Made by a program: the position numbers and the translations under genes
Shown: positions 6,155 to 11,118 of the stretch, piece by piece
Layout: each line of letters starts with the position of its first letter
How positions within the stretch are numbered: position 1 is the first letter of the stretch
From: Verrucomicrobiales bacterium
GTDB lineage: Bacteria > Verrucomicrobiota > Verrucomicrobiia > Verrucomicrobiales > V1-33
Direction of reading: 5' to 3'
Assembly: GCA_023253575.1 (NCBI GenBank)
Contig: JALRGB010000338.1
Span: forward strand, 1-11,118
DNA length: 11,118 bases
The notes under the pieces: model-generated
Database searches by the model: none
What the model was told of the DNA's origin: nothing
Seen by the model: only the letters and a program-made list of their open reading frames with translations

Positions 6155-7051
6155 ATGAAAACTCCCAAGAGCGAAAAAACAGATCTAGTCCCGGCCGGGT
6201 CAGGTGACCCGATTCCCGTGAGCGAGAATCCTCCCGATCCAGGAGTTCAGGCGGCGGATGAGCTTCTGGTGTCCTTCGGAGCGAATGATGGCTCCCATCC
6301 TGGAGAGGAGCGTGATTTCGAGATCGCTCCCGGGCGGCACCACCGCATGTGCTGGATTCCGCCTGGTGAGTTTCTCATGGGAGGTCTCGTGGATCAGGCT
6401 TTTCATCAGGAGGATGAAACCCCGCATCGAGTCCAGTTGACCCGGGGGTTTTGGATGAGCCAATATCCCGTGCAGCAATCGGAGTGGCAGGTGGTCACGG
6501 GGTGGAATCAAAGCTGTTTTGAGGGAGAAACCCGGCCTGTTGAACAAATCACTTGGAATGACATCGCTGGTGCTGGCGGATTTTTGGAAGAACTCAATAC
6601 GCGGCCGGAGACCGGAGGCGGCCACTTTGGTCTCCCCACGGAGGCTCAGTGGGAATACGCGTGCCGGGCCGGAACCATGACCACCTTGCACAATGGAAAG
6701 GAGCTGACGTCAGCCAATGGGCGGTGCCCTCATCTCGACGAGATCGCCTGGTACGATGCCAATAGCGGTGCCCAAACCCACCCTGTGGGTCAGAAATTCC
6801 CGAACGCCTGGGGATTGCACGATATGCACGGCAATGTGTGGGAATGGTGCTTCGATTGGTATGGACCCTACGCCCCTGAACCCGCCGTCGATCCCCAAGG
6901 GGCTTCCTCGGGCGGGTACCGTGTCATTCGCGGCGGCTGTTGGGGTTACAAGGCATTCTATTGTCGAGCCGCGGGCCGCAGCGATTTTGCCCCAGACTTC
7001 CACAGCGATGCGATTGGTTTCCGCCTTGTCTGGAGCCCCATGGCAAGGTGA
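6155..7051 (+). CDS. FGE-sulfatase/SUMF1-domain protein, atypical active site
   Basis: This protein has the C-type-lectin-like fold of formylglycine-generating enzyme (FGE), which oxidises a cysteine in sulfatases; many relatives have other or unknown roles. The 298 residues comprise a Pro/Glu/Asp-rich, probably disordered N-terminus (1-62) and the domain itself (about 63-296). Domain motifs are MCWIPPGEFLMGG, LPTEAQWEYACRAGT (from 160), GLHDMHGNVWEWCFDWY (220-236), RVIRGGCW and GFRLVW (288-293). True FGEs use a pair of active-site cysteines spaced C-x4-C after the RGG motif. Here the cysteines nearby are Cys262 and Cys270, spaced C-x7-C, and the ungapped position of the first catalytic Cys is Tyr265, so FGE activity is doubtful. 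No signal peptide is seen. No sulfatase is present. A family A repeat and 119 bp separate it from the lipoprotein gene on the same strand. Confidence 0.92.
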   Translation: MKTPKSEKTDLVPAGSGDPIPVSENPPDPGVQAADELLVSFGANDGSHPGEERDFEIAPGRHHRMCWIPPGEFLMGGLVDQAFHQEDETPHRVQLTRGFWMSQYPVQQSEWQVVTGWNQSCFEGETRPVEQITWNDIAGAGGFLEELNTRPETGGGHFGLPTEAQWEYACRAGTMTTLHNGKELTSANGRCPHLDEIAWYDANSGAQTHPVGQKFPNAWGLHDMHGNVWEWCFDWYGPYAPEPAVDPQGASSGGYRVIRGGCWGYKAFYCRAAGRSDFAPDFHSDAIGFRLVWSPMAR

Positions 7052-7052
7052 A

Positions 7053-7117
7053 GAAGAGGGGAGCCACTCGCTTTTATCGCCGCCTTGGCGGATAAATGAG
7101 TGGGTGTCTGAGATTGG
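7053..7117. repeat. Family A palindromic repeat, copy 2
   Basis: This copy begins 2 bases after the stop codon of the SUMF1-type gene. It is the most complete at the centre: TTTTATC-G-CCGCC-TT-GGCGG-ATAAA gives a nearly continuous stem. The placement suits a transcript-end or mRNA-stabilising hairpin between the two plus-strand genes. No T tract follows, so it does not look like a standard intrinsic terminator. Confidence 0.85.
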
Positions 7118-7141
7118 GCGATTGGGTGGTTTAGCAAAAAC

Positions 7142-7156
7142 GGGTGGTACCCACCC
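7142..7156 (+). promoter_or_regulatory. Short hairpin just upstream of the lipoprotein start
   Basis: GGGTGG-TAC-CCACCC forms a 6-bp stem with a 3-base loop, followed by a pyrimidine/T-rich stretch (TCTCTTTGTTT). It ends 14 bases before the ATG at 7171. It could be a weak terminator or attenuator, or a leader structure that hides the start region. The hairpin is seen; the role is inferred. Confidence 0.35.
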
Positions 7157-7170
7157 TCTCTTTGTTTAAG

Positions 7171-10100
7171 ATGGCGTCCATGGAATGTTCTGATCCCGCG
7201 TCGTCGCCCCCGTCTGCCGCCCCCCACCGTTCCCCGGCATCTCCGGCCCGGCTGCGTCTCCTCATGGCCATTTGGTTACCGGTGGCGCTGCTCGTGCTGG
7301 GCCCGGTCTCAGGATGCCGCAAAGACGCCCTGAAAAAGACCGATGGTAAAGTGGCCAAAGCGTTGAACGCCAACAAAAAAGCAACCCGCACCCCCGCCAA
7401 GAGCACCGCGAAAGCCCCCGCGAAACCAGCCCCACCCGTCAGCACCACGCTCGTGTCCACCTCCATTCATGGACATGCGCAGTTTTTCCAACTTCCGGCC
7501 GCGGAGCTCTTGGAAACACAGGAATGCCAGCTGACCACGGGCCGGGTCACCGCCTACTCGGCCTCTGGCGCCCTCTTAGCCGAGGGAGATCTGTCTCCCT
7601 CGGGCTCATTCGTTCTCCTAGATCTCGTCGGAAAAACATCTAACCCCGAACGCTCCGCCGGCCTGCAACCCGGAGAGATCCGGGTGTTCATTGACCTTCC
7701 CACTGGGAGCACGCTCACGGCCGATTCCAAAGAATCGTTCGTTCATGTCACCCCGATCACCACAATTCTCTCCCGCGCCCGCCAGAACCGTCCGGGATTG
7801 ACCCTTGAACAGGCGGAAACGGCCCTGCGTTCCTATCTCGATCTTCCAGCCAACCAATCACTGGAAGATCTGGGTGGTCAAACCAGCCCCTTCTCCGAAG
7901 CTGCCTTCTGGGAGGCGGCACGGGCGTGGAACGAACAAAACAACGCTCCGCTGAGTGATATCGACAGCTTCGTCGACCACGTCGAAGACGGGGTGCAGGA
8001 TCATGCCGATGGGCGTGTGACCGCAACTAGGACATTCCGGACTCCTCTGGGTGCCGGCCCGCTGCTTGGACTGGGAACGGGTAATGTCGAACCGGTCGGT
8101 AGTCTCGATCCAGACCAGTTTACCGGTGCCGCCGGCGAAGCTAGGACGTTCGACCCTTCCCTCTACGAAAAAGCCGGAAATCTGGGTTTTGCCAATACCG
8201 TCGTCAATACCGTCTGCAGCGGGATCTCGGGACTGGGAACATTTGTCCTAGTCTTCGATGCGGCCGCTAACGTCCAGGGGGTCAACAAACTGTCGAAATG
8301 GGTGGGAGGTTTCGGGATCGGGGCCGTCGTCACTCAGATGGTCAGTTCCCTCGTGCTGGATATCCTCGCCAACAATGAGCCGGATCCGGTTCAGGAAGGG
8401 CTCCGTTTCATCAGCGGCCAGATCGATGCCCTGTCGCAACAGCTGGCTCAGACCGAGGCCAAAATCTTGTTCAACCTCGAACAGCAACGCACCCAAGACA
8501 AATACGAACAACTGCTGTCTCGGCTCAATGCTCTGCTGACCCTGCGGCCGCCGTCGCCTGCCCCTCAACACGCCGCGCCATTCCAGCTGGCCTCCCAGAA
8601 CTTCGCGGCCACTCCGCTGGGGACCTCATCTGCCACCACCCTCGCCAGTTCGATGCTGGGCATCAACAATTCTCAAAATGGCATCCGCCTGTTCCACCAG
8701 ATGCTCGACAGCCGTCTGAGCATGACTGCGGCGACCAATCAGGATCGTATGGGCTTTCCGATACGCTCCAACGAACTCATTATGCAGGCCCGCAACCTGC
8801 CGATGCGGTATGTGAACATGCTCACTTCAGCCATGCAGGTCACCTCCGAGGAATCACGGGTGTTCATGAATCTGTACGGATCTCCGGCTCATCGACTGAA
8901 TGCTCTGCAGGACACCATGGAAGCCGCCACCCCTGCCTTTGGAACCAACGGTCTAGCTGCGTTGCGTCGGCGCGGCCTCCAACAGGCACCCCCACGGTTC
9001 AGTAGTTCGGAAATCTTCGTTGATTCCACCCGCGGTGAGGCAGGTCGGGGCCTCGTCTGGTCCCGCGAAGTGATGGTGCGGGCCTTCGACGACACGCTAG
9101 TGCGCCGCGAGATCATCGGGTCACGGACGTTCCGGACGTACATCGACGGCAATCAGCTCAAACCGGGAAACTACCGGCTTAACGACGAACTGCCAGAAAG
9201 CATCGGGTGGCGTCTTCCCACCCTCGACGAACTGCGCAGCCTGCCTGGCTGGGGAAAGGGCGACGCCGGACTGCTCGAATTGAAGAACAAGACGGGTATC
9301 GATTCCGGAGGGCGCCACCTGTTTGCCGTGCTTGACCGCTCGGCTCCGGATCCGATCGAGGTGGAAAATGTCGGCTTTGGCACGCTGAGTTACGCCTACA
9401 CCAGCGGCCAGGTGCGTTTCTATTCCTTCCACAGCGGAACCGGAAACCAGTGGACCGGCTTGGAGGTGACCCGGAACCGGAATCCTCCGGATACGGTCAA
9501 CTGCCTCCGCGTCCTAGACCTGCATACCTTTCCCGGCAGCCGCCCCAATGTGCCGACCGTGACCGTCGATGGACGGCTTGCTAACGGCCTGTATGCCTGG
9601 CCCGACAGCGCCGCTCGCAAGCCGGCGTGGTGGCCGGCAAAGGCGTATTATTCGAGCATCATGCGCTCCACAGGCATCCCGCCCACCAATATCGCCGTGA
9701 TCGACCAGATCATCCCCAACCCTTGGTACTCCCAGACTCCCAATGACACTAGAGAGGTTCCCTCTCACCTCAAAGTCCTCAGCGCTCTGGCCTTCTGGGA
9801 ATTGAAATCTTCCGGCAACGAGACCCGCGGCTTTGTCGAAGATGTCTCCGGCTTGGTCGAGTGGCAGAGTTCGAACGCTTCTGTCGCGGTGGCCGGAAAC
9901 ATGTTCAACCGATTTGATTCCGTGGAGGAAGCCGCCGGGACGGACGGCCGTTTCGTCTCCCCATGGTTTGCCCCCCTCACATTCAGCCGGGCGGATACGC
10001 CGGTGACCTTCACCGCCCACTGGGTTCAGGGGCTTCTGAGCGAGTCCCCCTCAAACCGGATCACCATCACTCAGGCGGCAGACCCCCGCCTGTGCGTTCC

Positions 10101-10455
10101 GCCCGTACCAAGCGCGCTGGATGTGAGCCCGGGAAACCTGCTCTATACCAGCCTGAACCAGATCGATGGCATCAGCATGGCCGCCACCCGCTACTGGACA
10201 GATCGTTCAGCCGAGGACGCCACCAACGGGGTCCAGTGGTCGCTGCTCGAAGTCACCAAGGATGCCGCAGGCCAGGAAATCACGACTCCTTTGAATCCGG
10301 AACTGGCCACTATCTCACAAGGCAGCGGCGGTGCCACCGGAGGCATCCTCAAGGTGTATCCCGGTGCTGGTACTCCCGCCCGCACCCTGCGCGTTCTCGC
10401 CACTGACTCCGTCAGCGGACGCATCAGCAAGGCCGACCTGCGACTTCAGTTCTGA
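7171..10455 (+). CDS. Giant multidomain lipoprotein of unknown function
   Basis: The product is about 1,094 residues from the ATG at 7171. ATGs at 7180 and 7264 and a GTG at 7144 are alternatives, and none has a good ribosome binding site. The segment RLRLLMAIWLPVALLVLG ends in the lipobox VSGC, so Cys49 is probably lipidated; Arg at +2 would suit outer-membrane sorting by E. coli rules. A Lys/Ala/Pro-rich tether (about 50-88) follows, then a domain (about 90-265) with a VTPITTIL segment as in some surface proteins. Two Gly-rich hydrophobic segments (about 338-365 and 377-400) run directly into a likely coiled coil (about 403-457). A DUF1566/Lcl_C-like domain lies at about 611-784, with WRLPTLDELRSL near 679. 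Ig-like/Big-type modules (about 870-1094) include WQSSNASVAVAGN. I do not recognise the whole protein. It lacks a CxPxR sulfatase motif, so it is not an evident FGE substrate. Confidence 0.88.
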   Translation: MASMECSDPASSPPSAAPHRSPASPARLRLLMAIWLPVALLVLGPVSGCRKDALKKTDGKVAKALNANKKATRTPAKSTAKAPAKPAPPVSTTLVSTSIHGHAQFFQLPAAELLETQECQLTTGRVTAYSASGALLAEGDLSPSGSFVLLDLVGKTSNPERSAGLQPGEIRVFIDLPTGSTLTADSKESFVHVTPITTILSRARQNRPGLTLEQAETALRSYLDLPANQSLEDLGGQTSPFSEAAFWEAARAWNEQNNAPLSDIDSFVDHVEDGVQDHADGRVTATRTFRTPLGAGPLLGLGTGNVEPVGSLDPDQFTGAAGEARTFDPSLYEKAGNLGFANTVVNTVCSGISGLGTFVLVFDAAANVQGVNKLSKWVGGFGIGAVVTQMVSSLVLDILANNEPDPVQEGLRFISGQIDALSQQLAQTEAKILFNLEQQRTQDKYEQLLSRLNALLTLRPPSPAPQHAAPFQLASQNFAATPLGTSSATTLASSMLGINNSQNGIRLFHQMLDSRLSMTAATNQDRMGFPIRSNELIMQARNLPMRYVNMLTSAMQVTSEESRVFMNLYGSPAHRLNALQDTMEAATPAFGTNGLAALRRRGLQQAPPRFSSSEIFVDSTRGEAGRGLVWSREVMVRAFDDTLVRREIIGSRTFRTYIDGNQLKPGNYRLNDELPESIGWRLPTLDELRSLPGWGKGDAGLLELKNKTGIDSGGRHLFAVLDRSAPDPIEVENVGFGTLSYAYTSGQVRFYSFHSGTGNQWTGLEVTRNRNPPDTVNCLRVLDLHTFPGSRPNVPTVTVDGRLANGLYAWPDSAARKPAWWPAKAYYSSIMRSTGIPPTNIAVIDQIIPNPWYSQTPNDTREVPSHLKVLSALAFWELKSSGNETRGFVEDVSGLVEWQSSNASVAVAGNMFNRFDSVEEAAGTDGRFVSPWFAPLTFSRADTPVTFTAHWVQGLLSESPSNRITITQAADPRLCVPPVPSALDVSPGNLLYTSLNQIDGISMAATRYWTDRSAEDATNGVQWSLLEVTKDAAGQEITTPLNPELATISQGSGGATGGILKVYPGAGTPARTLRVLATDSVSGRISKADLRLQF

Positions 10456-10471
10456 AGCACGCAAAAGATGC

Positions 10472-10528
10472 GAGACACCCACTTTTATCATCGGCTTGGC
10501 GGATAAATGAGTGGGTGTCTGGGATGGG
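10472..10528. repeat. Family A palindromic repeat, copy 3
   Basis: This copy has the longest outer stem: GACACCCACT (10474-10483) pairs perfectly with AGTGGGTGTC (10510-10519), and the inner arms TTTATC/GATAAA pair around a GGCTTGGCG-type centre. It lies 16 bases after the lipoprotein stop codon, between converging genes, where it could end transcription from both sides. Confidence 0.87.
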
Positions 10529-10579
10529 GTGTCGCGGGTGTCGCGACCGGGGGCAGGGTGAGGGCGAGCGGCTCTGTTG

Positions 10580-10638
10580 AACGCCGCTTTGGCGTTGTTT
10601 TGAAAGCACTCGCCGAGCTGGGGCTCGGCGTTCCCGGG
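10580..10638. repeat. Family B REP-like repeat, single copy
   Basis: This is a single 59-base unit matching 5877-5935 at 50 of 59 positions. It lacks the inverted second half unit found there. It folds as CGCCGAGC-TGGG-GCTCGGCG (8-bp stem, 10611-10630), preceded by AACGCC-GCTTT-GGCGTT (10580-10596). It ends 14 bases before the 3' end of the ychJ-type gene. Confidence 0.87.
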
Positions 10639-10652
10639 GGCGTTATTTATTC

Positions 10653-11093
10653 TTAGCCTTTGGCGTCGAGGTATTTCCACGCTCCTTTGTACCGTTTGAA
10701 GCGGGAGCGTTCGTGGAGTTCGTAGGGTTGACCATTAGCAAAATAATTGGCGACGAATTCGACCTTACCGACTTTGTCATCGGGACCGCCCTTGGACATC
10801 GTGATGATGGTGAGGAAGGACCAGTTTGCCTTGTGGATGGTTTCAGCGAGGTGCGACTTCAGGTCTGGTTCGCGGGTGTCTGGGTGGGTAGTGGAGACGA
10901 GGTAATCGGTGAGCCGGAAGAAGTAGGCGCTGTAGCGGGAGCGCATGAGCTGCAGGGCGGTGTCGGGTTTTGCTTGGCCGAGGTGGAAGGGTTGGCAGCA
11001 GGCGGCGTAAGTTTCGCGGCTTTTGCACGGGCATAAAGAAAGTTCTCTCGGCCCGGAGGGTTTTACCAGCGGCGGGTTCAGCGGGTCGTTCAT
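10653..11093 (-). CDS. YchJ family protein with SEC-C zinc-binding motif
   Basis: The 146-residue product matches the YchJ (UPF0225) layout. The N-terminal SEC-C-type cysteine cluster CPCKSRETYAACCQPF has Cys21, Cys23, Cys32 and Cys33 as likely zinc ligands. A helical segment LMRSRYSAYF (49-58) and DYLVSTTHPDTR (63-74) follow. The C-terminal NTF2-like fold shows WSFLTI, VEFVANYFANGQPYELHERSRF (111-132) and the end WKYLDAKG. The usual CPCGSG glycines are replaced (CPCKSR). The function of YchJ proteins is not established; related SEC-C motifs in SecA bind zinc and SecB or ribosomes. The start at 11093 is the first possible one, as an in-frame TGA lies three codons upstream. The protein is cytoplasmic, with no signal peptide. 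It converges with the lipoprotein gene, and two structured repeats lie between the stop codons. Confidence 0.92.
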   Translation of the reverse strand: MNDPLNPPLVKPSGPRELSLCPCKSRETYAACCQPFHLGQAKPDTALQLMRSRYSAYFFRLTDYLVSTTHPDTREPDLKSHLAETIHKANWSFLTIITMSKGGPDDKVGKVEFVANYFANGQPYELHERSRFKRYKGAWKYLDAKG

Positions 11094-11118
11094 AATGAGT
11101 CATGTGTGGATCAGGCGA

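Noticed and set aside
6155..7051. Diversity-generating retroelement target (FGE-fold variable protein)
   Set aside because: The C-terminal region is not enriched in Asn/AAC-type codons, and no template repeat or reverse transcriptase is visible in the window.
10134..10455. Sulfatase-type CxPxR motif in the lipoprotein (CVPPV near residue 980) as an FGE target
   Set aside because: The fifth residue is Val instead of Arg, so it is not the formylglycine recognition motif.
10521..10570. G-rich run with several GGG tracts after the family A copy 3
   Set aside because: The tracts form two groups of three separated by about 10 bases, so a strict four-tract quadruplex with loops of 7 or fewer is not met.
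10315..10680. Minus-strand frame with a SQTPTHLSAK segment, also seen in minus-strand frames near 5648-5974 and 6958-7227
   Set aside because: The similarity comes from translating the family A and B DNA repeats; these frames overlap real genes and are not coding.

Overview
The window reads as bacterial chromosome of moderately high GC content. It is most plausibly from the PVC superphylum, and Verrucomicrobiota is my best guess. That guess is inferred from three things: the gene mix (a formylglycine-generating-enzyme-like protein beside a giant, poorly conserved lipoprotein, plus a DUF1802 protein), the weak or absent Shine-Dalgarno sequences at most starts, and abundant REP-like hairpin repeats between genes. 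No transposase, phage, reverse transcriptase or CRISPR array is visible.

Layout, left to right. Bases 1-295 hold the 5' part of an unrecognised conserved-type protein on the minus strand, directly downstream of ruvA (minus, 306-911). Thioredoxin (plus, 1066-1395) is transcribed divergently from ruvA. A repeat-rich, apparently non-coding block follows (about 1396-1748), with three tandem 41-42 bp units and small hairpins. A DUF1802 gene (minus, 1749-2324) is preceded by a strongly C-rich/G-poor stretch that contains a textbook G-quadruplex motif on its coding strand. Then come tRNA-His(GTG) (2554-2629), RNase III (2730-3476), a 370-bp gene-free stretch, and mnmG/gidA (3847-5736).

The most notable observation is a pair of near-perfect 16-bp parS-like palindromes, the centromere sites bound by ParB. 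One is inside the mnmG reading frame (4604-4619) and the other 101 bp after its stop codon (5837-5852). In many bacteria mnmG sits next to rsmG-parA-parB at the replication origin, so this suggests an origin-proximal or segregation locus even though parAB are not in the window.

The right half (5737-10650) is a two-gene accessory segment: an FGE/SUMF1-fold protein (6155-7051) and a roughly 1,094-residue multidomain lipoprotein (7171-10455). These genes are separated and bracketed by two families of structured repeats. Family A has three copies, one before the SUMF1 gene, one between the two genes and one after the lipoprotein gene. Family B has two copies, one at each end of the segment. The lipoprotein combines a lipobox, a Lys/Ala/Pro tether, a glycine-rich hydrophobic pair of segments followed by a coiled coil, a DUF1566/Lcl_C-like domain and Ig-like C-terminal modules. 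A YchJ/SEC-C-type gene (minus, 10653-11093) converges on it. The housekeeping genes (ruvA, trx, rnc, mnmG, tRNA-His) form no obvious single pathway here. The SUMF1-lipoprotein pair could be a functional unit, but nothing in the sequence proves it.
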